A stretch of 64,000 bases of DNA from Arthrobacter sunyaminii (lineage in GTDB: Bacteria > Actinomycetota > Actinomycetes > Actinomycetales > Micrococcaceae): contig NZ_CP076456.1 of assembly GCF_018866305.1 (NCBI RefSeq), positions 186,001 through 250,000 on the forward strand. Reading direction: 5' to 3'. Numbering within the stretch: position 1 is the stretch's first letter; every line of letters begins with the position of its first letter. A program made the position numbers and the translations under genes. Of this stretch, positions 1-9,334 are shown piece by piece. The notes beneath the pieces were generated by a model. That model was not told the origin of the DNA. It did no database searches and worked only from the letters and a program-made list of their open reading frames with translations.

Positions 1-3
1 GAA

Positions 4-423
4 CTAGGCATGGTTCCCGCTGCGGCGCCGGATGACGAACGTTCCGGCCCCGGCGGCCGCCAGCATGAATCCTCCGGCCAGGGCGACTGAACCGAAGTCC
101 GTCCCCTTCTCCGCCGCCACACCGGCATCCACTCCGCCCTCGGGCATGGGCATCCCGGTGTCTGTCGGCGCCGGCGGCTGCGAGGGGTCCGTTGTGGGAG
201 GATCGCTGGGAGTTGACTCGGAGTTTTCGCAGGCGATTCCGTCGCCGTCCCGATCCAGGTCGGGACTGTAAAGAGGATCGCCGGCGGGAATGTTGTACAC
301 CCCGTCAGCTGCAGCGTCGCCACAGGTTGCGTAGGGCGTCGTCATAGCGAAAGCCGGCGTCGCGGATAGTGCCGAGAGTCCGGTTACGGTTGCGAGTGCG
401 AGTCCTGCTGTGCGTTTCTTCAT
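4..423 (-). CDS. Excalibur calcium-binding domain surface protein
   Basis: Small exported protein of 139 aa. The N-terminus is a signal peptide (MKKR, then a hydrophobic stretch ending in ATPAFA), followed by an excalibur domain: a Cys-Gly-Asp start, then the EF-hand-like loop DRDGDGIACE with the paired cysteine. A Pro/Thr/Ser-rich spacer follows, then one C-terminal hydrophobic segment ending in RRRSG, so it probably stays membrane-anchored outside the cell. The start at 423 is preferred over an upstream ATG at 453 because GGAAAG lies at ribosome-binding distance and the signal peptide begins there. Calcium binding is the family expectation; the physiological role is unknown. Confidence 0.8.
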   Translation of the reverse strand: MKKRTAGLALATVTGLSALSATPAFAMTTPYATCGDAAADGVYNIPAGDPLYSPDLDRDGDGIACENSESTPSDPPTTDPSQPPAPTDTGMPMPEGGVDAGVAAEKGTDFGSVALAGGFMLAAAGAGTFVIRRRSGNHA

Positions 424-560
424 TGGGCTCTGCTTTCCATGTGGGGTCGTCATCCGAGTGACGGTGACAGGAAAGAGAGTATGGACACGGTAGTTTTGTC
501 ACCCGGGTAGCCGCCGTTTATGCCTGTGCAGCATGCAGATTAAATCGGGCCAATAGCGGG

Positions 561-1154
561 TCAGGGAAGGATGCTGGTCGTCACAGCAACTATTTGCGGT
601 TTCGGCGGCACTGAGCTGAAACCGAACCGAACCGGCGGATCTACAGGTGACAAACCACCCAAATCCCGGCCGTCCCAACTGGCCAGTGCCCCCGTGACGG
701 AACGGATGGACCGGACCCCGTAGTACTCGCGCCGCCCGCCGCCCGCAGACCCCGACGTCCGGACACCGGGCACCAGCAGCCCGGCCAGGGGGCTGACGGC
801 GGCCAGCCAGCGCGGATGCACAGCCACAGCGGGCGGAACACGCTCCAGCAGCTGCCCGAGGGCGGTGCGCGGACCCAGCTCGGCCCTGAGCCGCAGCGGT
901 CCCGCGCTGACCAGGAGGCTGTCCGCCGTGAGCCGGGCATCGACGTCGAACACGTCCACCGCATCGAAGGAATAGGTACCGGACACGTAGTCCGCAACCT
1001 CGGAGCTGGGGGCCAGCAGCAGGCGTGACCCGGCGGCGTTCTCCGCCATGACATCCGTGAACGCGCCAAATGGCGACTCCAGCCAGTGGCCCACCACCAT
1101 CCGGGTGCCGGAGGCTGTTCCAATGCCGGCGATGTAGCCCACAAAACGGTCCAT
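561..1154 (-). CDS. Conserved hypothetical protein, 197 aa
   Basis: I do not recognise this family. The protein has no signal peptide or membrane segment and looks like a soluble beta-rich protein: it opens MDRFVGYIAGIGTASG, with many alternating hydrophobic residues. Codon use is typical of the window, with strong third-position GC, which supports real coding over the alternative frames on the same stretch. It is monocistronic, divergent from purA, and has a weak ribosome-binding site. No function is proposed. Confidence 0.6.
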   Translation of the reverse strand: MDRFVGYIAGIGTASGTRMVVGHWLESPFGAFTDVMAENAAGSRLLLAPSSEVADYVSGTYSFDAVDVFDVDARLTADSLLVSAGPLRLRAELGPRTALGQLLERVPPAVAVHPRWLAAVSPLAGLLVPGVRTSGSAGGGRREYYGVRSIRSVTGALASWDGRDLGGLSPVDPPVRFGFSSVPPKPQIVAVTTSILP

Positions 1155-1385
1155 CCGGCCACGCTACCCGGGTAACACCGGGCGGAATACATCTTATGGC
1201 GCTTCCAAAAGAGCACAGGACCTACAATCGGCTAAACTTGACAGGTAAGAGCCCCGCGACTCCGGCCAGACCCGGCCCACAGCCATTTCCGGTCCGGCTT
1301 GGGAGTCTAGGGGCGTTCTCATGCACGGAAGCGGATCGCGCCGTCGGCGTTTTTCTCCCTTTCGTAACTAATGGGGGAGGATCCC

Positions 1386-2675
1386 ATGCCCGCAATTGTC
1401 ATCGTCGGCGCCCAGTGGGGCGACGAAGGTAAAGGTAAGGCCACTGACCTGCTCGGGGGCCGTGTCGACTACGTCGTCAAGCCCAACGGCGGAAACAACG
1501 CCGGCCACACCGTCGTCGTCGGCGGTGAAAAATACGAACTCAAGCTTCTGCCGGCAGGCATCCTGAGCCCCAACGCCATTCCGGTGATCGGCAACGGCTG
1601 CGTGGTGAACCTCGAGGCGCTCTTCACCGAAATTGACGGGCTGGAAGCACGCGGGGCTGACACCTCCAAGCTGCGCATCTCCGCCAACGCCCACCTCGTG
1701 GCCCCGTTCCACCAGGTCATGGACAAGGTCACCGAACGGTTCCTGGGCAAGCGCGCCATCGGCACCACCGGCCGCGGCATCGGCCCGGCCTACATGGACA
1801 AGGTGGCACGCCTGGGCATCCGCGTCCAGGACATCTTCGACGAGTCCATCCTGCGCCAGAAGGTTGAAGGCTCCCTGCGCCAGAAGAACCAGCTGCTGGT
1901 CAAGGTCTACAACCGCCGCGACGTGGACGTTGAAGAGGTCGTCGAATACTTCCTGTCCTACGCGGACCGGCTGCGCCCCATGGTCATTGACTCAACGTTT
2001 GAGCTGAACCGGGCGCTGGACGAGGGCAAGGTCATCCTGATGGAAGGCGGCCAGGCAACGTTCCTGGACGTGGACCACGGCACCTATCCGTTTGTGACCT
2101 CTTCCAACCCGACCGCCGGCGGCGCGTCGGTGGGCTCGGGCATCGGCCCCACCCGTATCACCCGCTCGGTGGGCATCATCAAGGCCTACACCACCCGCGT
2201 GGGGGCCGGTCCGTTCCCCACCGAGCTTTTCGACGACATGGGTCTGTACCTGCAGAAGACCGGCGGCGAGTTTGGCGTGAACACCGGCCGGCCGCGCCGC
2301 TGCGGCTGGTACGACGCCGTGCTGGCCCGCCACGCCTCGCGCGTCAACGGCTTCACGGACTACTTCGTGACCAAGCTGGACGTGCTCACCGGCATTGAGA
2401 AGATTCCGGTGTGCGTGGCTTACGACGTCGACGGCGTGCGCTTCGACGAAATGCCGATGACGCAGACCGATTTCCACCACGCCAAGCCCATCTTCGAGTA
2501 CTTTGACGGCTGGACCGAGGACATCACCGGCGCCAAGACCCTTGAGGACCTGCCGGAGAACGCCCGCAACTACGTGCTGGCACTGGAGAAGATGTCCGGC
2601 ACCCGGTTCTCCGCCATCGGCGTGGGCCCGGACCGGGACCAGACCATTGTGGTGCGGGACCTGATTTCCGAATAA
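1386..2675 (+). CDS. purA: Adenylosuccinate synthase
   Basis: Catalyses GTP-dependent conversion of IMP and aspartate to adenylosuccinate, the first committed step of AMP synthesis, in the cytoplasm. The protein has 429 aa, the usual family length. The GTP-binding P-loop GDEGKGK lies near residues 11-17, followed by the [15 protein letters not shown] segment, [10 protein letters not shown], and the C-terminal GVGPDRDQT region. A 5-codon longer start at 1371 exists, but GGGGGAGGA sits just upstream of the ATG at 1386 and the conserved [15 protein letters not shown] start begins there. A hairpin follows the stop. It is separate from the purSQL cluster at 22-25 kb. Confidence 0.97.
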   Translation: MPAIVIVGAQWGDEGKGKATDLLGGRVDYVVKPNGGNNAGHTVVVGGEKYELKLLPAGILSPNAIPVIGNGCVVNLEALFTEIDGLEARGADTSKLRISANAHLVAPFHQVMDKVTERFLGKRAIGTTGRGIGPAYMDKVARLGIRVQDIFDESILRQKVEGSLRQKNQLLVKVYNRRDVDVEEVVEYFLSYADRLRPMVIDSTFELNRALDEGKVILMEGGQATFLDVDHGTYPFVTSSNPTAGGASVGSGIGPTRITRSVGIIKAYTTRVGAGPFPTELFDDMGLYLQKTGGEFGVNTGRPRRCGWYDAVLARHASRVNGFTDYFVTKLDVLTGIEKIPVCVAYDVDGVRFDEMPMTQTDFHHAKPIFEYFDGWTEDITGAKTLEDLPENARNYVLALEKMSGTRFSAIGVGPDRDQTIVVRDLISE

Positions 2676-2686
2676 GGCGCCCGTTA

Positions 2687-2722
2687 GCCGGGGACGATGC
2701 GTGAGCCCGCATCGTCCCCGGC
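2687..2722 (+). terminator. Probable terminator hairpin after purA
   Basis: Perfect 14-15 bp inverted repeat (GCCGGGGACGATGCG and its complement) around a 7-nt loop, starting 11 nt after the purA stop. There is no clear T-run after it, so intrinsic termination is likely but not certain. Confidence 0.65.
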
Positions 2723-2891
2723 TCCCGTTAACGCGGCTCCCGTCTGAGCTGCGGTCAAACCGGCTGGTCCGCACGGCGTCGTCCACCGGGACGGCGCCGT
2801 CGTCGTAGGCGGCCCGTGGTTCCCCGCCATTGGACCGCCGCCGTGGCAGAGTAATTGGTGTCACGCATATCGGGGGAAGGACTACGGGGAA

Positions 2892-4184
2892 ATGAACGAC
2901 GACGTATTGGCCAGCCTGAGGCGGGCCGTTGAAGCCAGCCCGGAGGACACAGGCCTTCGCCTTCACGTAGCGGAAATGCTGCTGGCAGCAGGCCGGCATA
3001 CCGAAACAATCGGCGAGGTAAATGCCGTGCTGCAGCAGGAGCCGACCCATGAGGCGGCACTGGAGCTGCTCAGCCGCACCGTGGCAGCGCTGACCTCAGC
3101 GTCCGCCGCCGCGGCCTCCGCGGCCTCCGGGGCCCCGAGTGCTGGCCCCGCCACGGAGCCGGGCCCGGTCTCCGACCCGGAAGAACCTGCTGCCGCCGCT
3201 TTCGACTGGACCCGCGCAGAAACCGAGGTTGGCTCCGATGTTCCGCCGCCCTTCGTAGCGGAACCGCAGCTGGCAGCAGGAGAGGGCCGCGAGGGTGTGG
3301 CTCCGCTGGAACCCGAAACCCCGCCGGTCACCCTCAAGGACGTGGGCGGCCTGGAGGCCGTCAAGAAGCGGCTGGACGAGTCCTTCATGCAGCCCATGAA
3401 GAATGCAGAGCTTGCCAAGGCCTTCGGCAAGTCGCTGCGCGGCGGTCTGCTGCTGTACGGGCCGCCCGGCTGCGGAAAAACGTTCCTGGCCCGCGCAGTG
3501 GCGGGAGAACTGGGCGCCGTCTTTATGTCCGTGACCATGACGGACATCCTCGATCCGTACCACGGGGTGACCGAGAAGAACATGAAGGCCGTCTTCGACT
3601 CTGCCCGGGCCCACTCGCCAACCGTCCTGTTTTTGGATGAAGTGGACGCCATTGGAATGAAGCGCAGCGGACTGGGCCACCATGCCATGATCCGGCAAAT
3701 GGTGAACCAGCTGCTCATCGAGATGGACTCCATGGCGGGCAACAATGACGGCCTGTACCTGCTGGCCGCCACCAACCACCCCTGGGATCTGGACGAAGCC
3801 CTGCTCCGGCCCGGACGGCTGGACCGTACGCTGCTGGTGACGCCGCCGGACTTTGAGGCACGCCGCACCATTCTGGAGTACCACCTCAGGGACCGTCCGC
3901 TGGCCGGAATTGACCTGACCAGCATCGCGTCCCGGACGGAGATGTTTTCCGGCGCGGACCTGGCCCACATCTGCGTGACCGCGGCTGAAAAGGCCATGAC
4001 GGAATCCATCCAGGCCAACCGGATCTGCCCCATCAGCATGACGCACATTGATGCGGCGTTGGAGGAAATCGGTCCCTCCACCCTCGCCTGGCTGGAGTCC
4101 TCCCGGAACGTGGTGAAATTCAGCAACGACCACGGCCGCTACAACGACCTGGCCGAATACCTGCGCTCCCGCAGCATCCTGTGA
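2892..4184 (+). CDS. AAA+ ATPase with N-terminal TPR-like helices
   Basis: A single-domain AAA+ protein of 430 aa of the FtsH/Cdc48 type. Residues 1-65 look like one or two TPR helix pairs, residues 68-140 are a low-complexity Ala/Pro/Glu linker, and residues 145-400 form the ATPase module. Walker A is GPPGCGKT (about 190-197), Walker B is FLDEVD (about 247-252), sensor 1 is AATNHP, and the arginine-finger region is RPGRLDR. No protease domain or membrane segment is present. The downstream gene starts inside the stop codon (GTGA overlap), so the two products are probably made together and may form a complex. The substrate is unknown. Confidence 0.85.
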   Translation: MNDDVLASLRRAVEASPEDTGLRLHVAEMLLAAGRHTETIGEVNAVLQQEPTHEAALELLSRTVAALTSASAAAASAASGAPSAGPATEPGPVSDPEEPAAAAFDWTRAETEVGSDVPPPFVAEPQLAAGEGREGVAPLEPETPPVTLKDVGGLEAVKKRLDESFMQPMKNAELAKAFGKSLRGGLLLYGPPGCGKTFLARAVAGELGAVFMSVTMTDILDPYHGVTEKNMKAVFDSARAHSPTVLFLDEVDAIGMKRSGLGHHAMIRQMVNQLLIEMDSMAGNNDGLYLLAATNHPWDLDEALLRPGRLDRTLLVTPPDFEARRTILEYHLRDRPLAGIDLTSIASRTEMFSGADLAHICVTAAEKAMTESIQANRICPISMTHIDAALEEIGPSTLAWLESSRNVVKFSNDHGRYNDLAEYLRSRSIL

Positions 4185-5662
4185 GCGACGTCCTCGACCC
4201 GGATCTGATAGCCGTCCGGTACACCGCCTATGCACAGGCGGGCAGGTACGAGGAAGCTGTGGCGCTGCTCCGGGACCAGATTGGCCACCACATGGACGAT
4301 GAGCGGCTCTGGTTCTACCTGGGAAGCGGGCTGGCCAGCACCGGGGAGCTGGAGGAATCCGAACGTGCCGTCCGGGAGGCCTTGAACCTGGCCCCGAATA
4401 TGCTTCCGGCGCTGGTGCTGCTCAGTTATGTTTTGGGATGGCTCAGGCGCGGTGACGAGTCCGTGGAAGCTGCGCTCCAAGCTGCCGCGGAACATCCGCA
4501 GGAACCTTCCGCGCACCTTGCCGTTGCCTCCGCCCATTTTTACCGCCGCTCGAGCGGGACGGACCTGTGGACTGCATTGCAGGCCGCCCTGAATGCCATC
4601 AATTTGTCAGCGGAACTCGAGGACGCGTTTGCGCTGGGAAGCCGGGCTGCAGACCTGCTGGGCCGCAAAGACCAGGCACTTGATCTGCTGCGGACCGGCC
4701 TCGCCGCCCACCCCAACAGTGCGGTGCTGCTACAGGCCGCCGGGATTGTCGACGGCGGTGAGCGGGTGGTGGGCGACCGTGCACCGCTGTTGTCCTCTCA
4801 GCTGGCATCCAACCCGTTTGATGATGAAAGCGCGGAAGACCTGCGTGCCCTGGCCTTCCGGGGACTGCGGCGGCTCTTCTACCTGCCGTGGCTGCAGGGT
4901 TTGGTTTTCGGTGTCACTTCCGGACTGGTCCTGCCGCATCCGGCGGCTGCAGCGCTGGTGGCCCTGGGGCTGACCGCGGCGGTTTCCGCGTTCTTCTTCC
5001 TGTCCTTCCGCCGGCTCGAAGGACGGCTGCCGCGGGGATATTTGCGGGGAGAACTCCGCTCATCACCCCGGGCGCTCAGGGCTGTGAAGTGTGCGGCAGC
5101 GGCAGAAGCATGGGTGAGCGTGAGTGCGCTCTGGGTTGCCCTGTCCGGGGGCAGCCAGCTCGGTGCCGTTGCGCTGGCCCTGACGGCGGTTCCGGTCATT
5201 GCCAGCCAGCACCTGCTGAGCCAGGGGCAGTACCCCGAGCTCTTCTCCGCCTGGCCCGATGCCGATGCGGACGCCAGGCGTGCCTACTGGAACAACCGCG
5301 TGAAGATATACCTGTCGACCCGGCGGATTGCCTGGGCCGGGTTGATTCTCGGCATCGCCGGGATGTCGGTGGCCGGGCTTTCCGAATCGGATACACCTGC
5401 CGCCGCGGGGGCGGGAGCTTGCCTGGCAGCGCTGCTCTGGATGGCACGCGCGGCGTACCTTGCCCGCCTGCAGCTTGCCCTCGGTGCGGACAATCCCTTC
5501 GTGGTGGGCAGGGTGCTGCAAAAGCCCGCGGGACGGGAGTCTTCCGCCCGCAGGCACGGAGCATGGGATGCAGTGGCCTACACCCTGCGCATTACGCTTG
5601 TTCCGCTGATCCTCTTCATAGTCGGCGCCGGAATCCTGGTCTCCAACGCCATGCCTGAGTAA
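4181..5662 (+). CDS. TPR-repeat membrane protein, partner of the AAA+ ATPase
   Basis: A 493-aa protein. The first ~210 residues contain TPR repeats (for example YTAYAQAGRYEEAVALL and LGSGLASTGELEESERAV). The second half holds about six hydrophobic segments, the first pair near residues 245-275 and the last at the C-terminus. The GTG start overlaps the ATPase stop by 4 bp, giving translational coupling. The layout suggests a cytoplasmic TPR docking platform tethered to the membrane for the upstream ATPase; this is inference from architecture and coupling. I cannot name the family. Confidence 0.75.
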   Translation: MSDVLDPDLIAVRYTAYAQAGRYEEAVALLRDQIGHHMDDERLWFYLGSGLASTGELEESERAVREALNLAPNMLPALVLLSYVLGWLRRGDESVEAALQAAAEHPQEPSAHLAVASAHFYRRSSGTDLWTALQAALNAINLSAELEDAFALGSRAADLLGRKDQALDLLRTGLAAHPNSAVLLQAAGIVDGGERVVGDRAPLLSSQLASNPFDDESAEDLRALAFRGLRRLFYLPWLQGLVFGVTSGLVLPHPAAAALVALGLTAAVSAFFFLSFRRLEGRLPRGYLRGELRSSPRALRAVKCAAAAEAWVSVSALWVALSGGSQLGAVALALTAVPVIASQHLLSQGQYPELFSAWPDADADARRAYWNNRVKIYLSTRRIAWAGLILGIAGMSVAGLSESDTPAAAGAGACLAALLWMARAAYLARLQLALGADNPFVVGRVLQKPAGRESSARRHGAWDAVAYTLRITLVPLILFIVGAGILVSNAMPE

Positions 5663-5667
5663 AAGGC

Positions 5668-6660
5668 CTACCAGCGGTGCCGGGCCTCCTCGATCCAGCC
5701 GCCCAGCCCGTCCAGGGAGTAGCTGGTGCCGTCCGGGGTGCGCGCCGTTCCGGTCCAGGTGCCAAAGGCCTGCCAGATCTCCGAGGAAATGACACCCAGC
5801 TTGGTGGCGGACTCCCTGCGGTGGAAGGGCGTGAGCACGGCGTCGATCCACGGACCGTGCACGGTCCAGGTGGAGGCGGGATCCGAGAGATCGTACGCGA
5901 ACTCCAGTTCGCCGTCGTAATGGTGCAGCCGGCCGTCAACAATGAGGGCGTTTTCCGTGGCCGGAGTTCCGGCGGTCCACTGTCCGCCGATCTGCAGGCC
6001 AAGCCGGGTACCGTTTACGGTTCCTGATCCGGCACCCCAGGTCCAGGTGGTCCGGTACGGCCAGCGGCCCCGTCCGCGGTCCAGCACGGCAAAGGCATCT
6101 GCCCCCACTGTGAAGACTTTGCCGTCCACGGTCACTGTTCCGGACACGCTTCGCGCCACGTCCTTGAGGGTGTACTGGAACCGCCGGTCCGACCACGGCA
6201 CCACGACTCCCAGCACATCGCCCGACGCCGGGGCGTACAAGTCCACCGACACCCGCGGGGAGCGGGCGCGCAGGCGGGTGCCGCCGCCGTCGTCGTGGAA
6301 ACGCAGCGTCACGTCCCCCGCGGTGCCCAGTGCCGTGAGCGGAGGCAGGGTATCCGGGAGCACGATGTCCGCGGCGCCGGGCAGGATCTTCAACGGTTCA
6401 ATGCTGATTTCCTCGCCGGTTGCACGGTTCAGGACGTAAATTTGCAGCGTCGCGGCGTAGCCAAGGTTCACGATGGTCATGCCGACCGCCAGCTCCGGCG
6501 TGAGCACACCCCAGTATTCCCAGCGCTTGGTGCGCATCCGGGACGCCGTGTTGCCAGCGAGCGGAGTGCGGTGCAGCGGTGAGCGGGAGTAGCCCACCGC
6601 CTCCGGGTTGAGGGTTCCGCGGGCGGTGGTGAGGTCCGTCGGCAGCGTGAGTTCGTTCAT
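5668..6660 (-). CDS. DUF2804 family protein
   Basis: A 330-aa beta-rich protein matching DUF2804 in overall pattern: KRWEYWGVLTPELAVGMT near the N-terminus, a central VVPWSDRRFQYTLKD, and a late WTWGAGSG / GLQIGGQWT. The fold resembles lipocalin-like or tocopherol-cyclase-like barrels, but no reaction is established. The start at 6660 (MNELTLPTDL) is chosen over a 15-codon longer start because homologous sequence begins there. It converges with the TPR membrane gene, leaving only 5 bp between the stops. Confidence 0.75.
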   Translation of the reverse strand: MNELTLPTDLTTARGTLNPEAVGYSRSPLHRTPLAGNTASRMRTKRWEYWGVLTPELAVGMTIVNLGYAATLQIYVLNRATGEEISIEPLKILPGAADIVLPDTLPPLTALGTAGDVTLRFHDDGGGTRLRARSPRVSVDLYAPASGDVLGVVVPWSDRRFQYTLKDVARSVSGTVTVDGKVFTVGADAFAVLDRGRGRWPYRTTWTWGAGSGTVNGTRLGLQIGGQWTAGTPATENALIVDGRLHHYDGELEFAYDLSDPASTWTVHGPWIDAVLTPFHRRESATKLGVISSEIWQAFGTWTGTARTPDGTSYSLDGLGGWIEEARHRW

Positions 6661-6810
6661 GCGGCCCAAGTCTAGGCGGGTCAGCGGCACCCGCCGGCGC
6701 ACCACCCCGGCCGGAGCCTGCCTTTTGCGCCCGCTGTTTCCGTGCCGGGCCCAGCGGTCCTGGTCTAGGCTGGGGGAGAAACTTCAGCCCAGATAAGGCG
6801 GTGCCGCACA

Positions 6811-7617
6811 ATGTTGGTGAGCGTAGGTCAGTTCAGTCCCACGGGCGACGTCGGAGCGAACCTCGAGGTGATGCGCTCGCTGGCGTCCAAGGCCAGGGCG
6901 GACGGCTCCGAGCTGATCGTGTTTCCTGAGGAGTCCATGTTCAGTGTGGGCAAGGTGGAAGGTTCCCTGGCAGCTGCGGTGGATGCCGGCTGGACCACCT
7001 TTGTCCAGCAATTGTCGCTGCTGGCAGCGGAACTGGGCATGGCCGTTGTTGCAGGTGGCTATGAGTCCAGCGGGGAGGAACGTCCCTACAACACCCTGGT
7101 GCTCATCGATGAGACCGGCCGGATTGCTGACACCTACCGCAAACTGCACCTCTACGACGCGTTCAGCTACTCCGAGTCCTCCCGGATTAAACCCGGCGAC
7201 GGCGGCGTGAAAGTGGTGGAACTCAACGGCATCAACGTGGGTCTGATGACCTGTTACGACATCCGCTTCCCCGAACTGGCCCGTGCACTGACCGACAAGG
7301 GTGCCGATTTGCTGGCCGTTCCCGCCGCGTGGTTCAAGGGCGAGCACAAGATTGAACACTGGGAAACCCTGCTTAAGGCCCGTGCCATTGAAAACACGGT
7401 CTGGGTGGCTGCTGCGGGGACCTCCAGCCGGCACACTGTGGGGCACTCGGCCATCCTCGACCCCATGGGAGTGCCGCAGGCATTCCTCGACGACGAACCC
7501 GAGGCCGTGGTCACCGCGGAAGTTACCCGGAAACGGATAGACGATGTGCGCGAGTTCCTGCCTGTGCTGAAGAACCGGCGGTTTGCGGCGAACGACCAGA
7601 TAAATTCAGCCGGATAG
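6811..7617 (+). CDS. Carbon-nitrogen hydrolase (nitrilase superfamily)
   Basis: A 268-aa cytoplasmic amidase-type enzyme. The catalytic triad is visible: Glu in FPEES, Lys in YRKLHLYD, and Cys in MTCYDIRFPE. The LLAVPAAWFKG and HWETLLKARAIENT segments match the omega-amidase / YafV-like branch that hydrolyses small omega-amides. The exact substrate cannot be read from sequence. The length is normal for a stand-alone nitrilase-fold enzyme. It is monocistronic and divergent from the DUF2804 gene. Confidence 0.88.
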   Translation: MLVSVGQFSPTGDVGANLEVMRSLASKARADGSELIVFPEESMFSVGKVEGSLAAAVDAGWTTFVQQLSLLAAELGMAVVAGGYESSGEERPYNTLVLIDETGRIADTYRKLHLYDAFSYSESSRIKPGDGGVKVVELNGINVGLMTCYDIRFPELARALTDKGADLLAVPAAWFKGEHKIEHWETLLKARAIENTVWVAAAGTSSRHTVGHSAILDPMGVPQAFLDDEPEAVVTAEVTRKRIDDVREFLPVLKNRRFAANDQINSAG

Positions 7618-7731
7618 GAGCCAATCCGGGCTCGTATTCTGGCCGGACGCTCCGCTCAACCGAAAGAATAAAAAAATTATCGAGCGGGGCGTAACCTTTT
7701 TGGAACCGGTAACGATTACTCTCTTGGAACG

Positions 7732-7772
7732 TCCGCACCGAGGCTTATCCCCCCAACGAGCCCCGGTGCGGA
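7732..7772 (+). promoter_or_regulatory. Leader hairpin upstream of the sigma-factor gene
   Basis: A long stem: TCCGCACCG at 7732-7740 pairs with CGGTGCGGA at 7764-7772, extended by GGCT/AGCC (7742-7745 with 7759-7762) around a C-rich loop. TGTTTCTTT follows directly. It resembles an intrinsic terminator placed just before the sigma-factor start codon. It could end the upstream nitrilase transcript or act as an attenuator in the leader of the sigma gene. Confidence 0.55.
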
Positions 7773-7836
7773 TGTTTCTTTATGTCCGCGGGATATCATG
7801 TGGGATGCTCATCTTTCGCGAGGGAAAGACCGCCCC

Positions 7837-8397
7837 TTGGCCATAACCCCGACTGAGGAAATTCTTTCCGCTGCTCGTGAGGGACAGCCCCGGGCACTGC
7901 GCGATATTTATGAGTTCCTGGCTCCCTCCATATTGGCGTATCTCGCCGGCAAGGGCTGCGACGATCCCGAGGGTCTCACCCAGGAAGTCTTCCTGACCCT
8001 GTTCGGCAAGCTGGGGAACCTCACCGGCGGGGTCAGCGGGTTACGGACTTTTGCCTTTTCCGTGGCCCACGCCCGCATGGTCGATGACGTGCGGCGCCGG
8101 GAACGCCAACCCGTGCTGGCACAGTTTGACCCCCAAGCTGATGACAGGTTCAGCTCATCAGCTGAGGAAACCGTGCTGGGGTCAGCCTCCGGGGTGAGCG
8201 CACTGCTTCAGGGCTTGACGCGCCGTCACCAGGAAGTGCTGCTGCTGCGCGTCGTGGCGGACCTCTCCATCGAAGAAACAGCCAAGATCATGGGCATCAG
8301 CGCCGGTGCCGTCAAACAATTGCAGGGTAGGGCCCTAAAGACCCTGAAGGACCGGATGGAACACGAGGAGGTGCCCGATCATGAACAAATCGCCTGA
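7837..8397 (+). CDS. Sigma-70 family RNA polymerase sigma factor
   Basis: A small two-domain sigma factor of about 186 aa from this start. Region 2 spans LTQEVFLTLFGKLGNL through LRTFAFSVAHARMVDDVRRRER; region 4 is LTRRHQEVLLLRVVADLSIEE followed by the helix-turn-helix AKIMGISAGAVKQLQGRALK. There is no region 1 or 3, so it is ECF-sized or ShbA-like. The start is uncertain: a TTG at 7837 has AGGG upstream and fits the conserved N-terminus, but an ATG at 7798 is also open. The next gene overlaps its end by 17 bp and encodes a membrane-spanning protein with the layout of an anti-sigma factor. Confidence 0.85.
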   Translation: MAITPTEEILSAAREGQPRALRDIYEFLAPSILAYLAGKGCDDPEGLTQEVFLTLFGKLGNLTGGVSGLRTFAFSVAHARMVDDVRRRERQPVLAQFDPQADDRFSSSAEETVLGSASGVSALLQGLTRRHQEVLLLRVVADLSIEETAKIMGISAGAVKQLQGRALKTLKDRMEHEEVPDHEQIA

Positions 8398-9334
8398 GCA
8401 GGACGACATCATGATCCGGCGGCTCCTGACTGAATCGGGGGTCGAGGAAAGCCCTGAGCTGTTGGAGGGGCTGCGGAGGCTTCGGTTCTACTCCGCCGCG
8501 TCCGCACCGGTTCCAACCGGCGAGCTGGGCCAGCTGCTAGCGGAAAGGCCGGAACCTGCGCCTAAGCGGCCGCAGCGGCGCAACCGGGGCCTCATCCTGA
8601 GTTTCACGCTGGCCGCTGCTATGGCAGCCGGAGCAACCGGAGTGGCTGCCAATACCGGCACCGGCCTGCGCCTGACCGCCAGCCCAGCGATAACAGCCGA
8701 CCGCGAGACGGTTTCGGGACAGGAAATCACCGCCCAGGATGCAGAGGCGGAAACTCCAGCTCCCGCCGAGGTCATCCCGGAGGACACCGATAACGCGGAC
8801 CTGCCCGCACCGGTGGCTGCGGACGCCTCCACTACTGGGGATCCGAGTGGCGTCTCCGGCCCGGAATCCGGAGCGGACGGCGCTGTCTCCGCGCCCCCTG
8901 CCGGCGCTGCACCGGTTCATCCCGCCCCAGGGCTTCCCGAGGTAGCGGATCCCGAGTGTGAGGACGACGACGTGACCGGGTGTGATTCCGGCACGCCAGA
9001 CCGGAACCCCGGGGCGGACACGGGCACCCGCCCCGACGGCCGGAACGGCCCTGAGCGCAGCGGTCCCGGCCGGAACGGCGGCGTGCGTCCGGACGGAGGC
9101 CGCAGTAACGACAGCGAAAACAATGCTCCTGAAGCCCCGAGGGAAACCGGCGGCCCCGGCCCCCGGGAAGGCGGAGGCCAGGATCGCGGGCCGGGGGAGA
9201 ACGGACGCAGCCGTGTCGGAGAGCCCGGCGGCGCCGGCGGGAAGCAGGCCGAAAACAAGCAATCCGGTGACAAGCATCCCGGTAACCCCGCCCAGGGCTC
9301 CCCCGGGAGGCCCGGCGGAGCCGGCAAGCCCTAA
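8381..9334 (+). CDS. Putative membrane anti-sigma factor with long low-complexity tail
   Basis: A 317-aa protein. Residues 1-66 are a charged cytoplasmic segment, residues ~68-88 (GLILSFTLAAAMAAGATGVAA) a single membrane span, and the rest an extracytoplasmic tail very rich in Pro, Gly, Glu, Asp and Asn. There is no canonical zinc-binding anti-sigma motif (HxxxCxxC), so the assignment rests on position and topology: the gene starts inside the sigma gene and would be co-translated. The tail may be a wall-spanning spacer. The last 4 bases overlap the convergent CoA-binding gene. Confidence 0.6.
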   Translation: MNKSPEQDDIMIRRLLTESGVEESPELLEGLRRLRFYSAASAPVPTGELGQLLAERPEPAPKRPQRRNRGLILSFTLAAAMAAGATGVAANTGTGLRLTASPAITADRETVSGQEITAQDAEAETPAPAEVIPEDTDNADLPAPVAADASTTGDPSGVSGPESGADGAVSAPPAGAAPVHPAPGLPEVADPECEDDDVTGCDSGTPDRNPGADTGTRPDGRNGPERSGPGRNGGVRPDGGRSNDSENNAPEAPRETGGPGPREGGGQDRGPGENGRSRVGEPGGAGGKQAENKQSGDKHPGNPAQGSPGRPGGAGKP

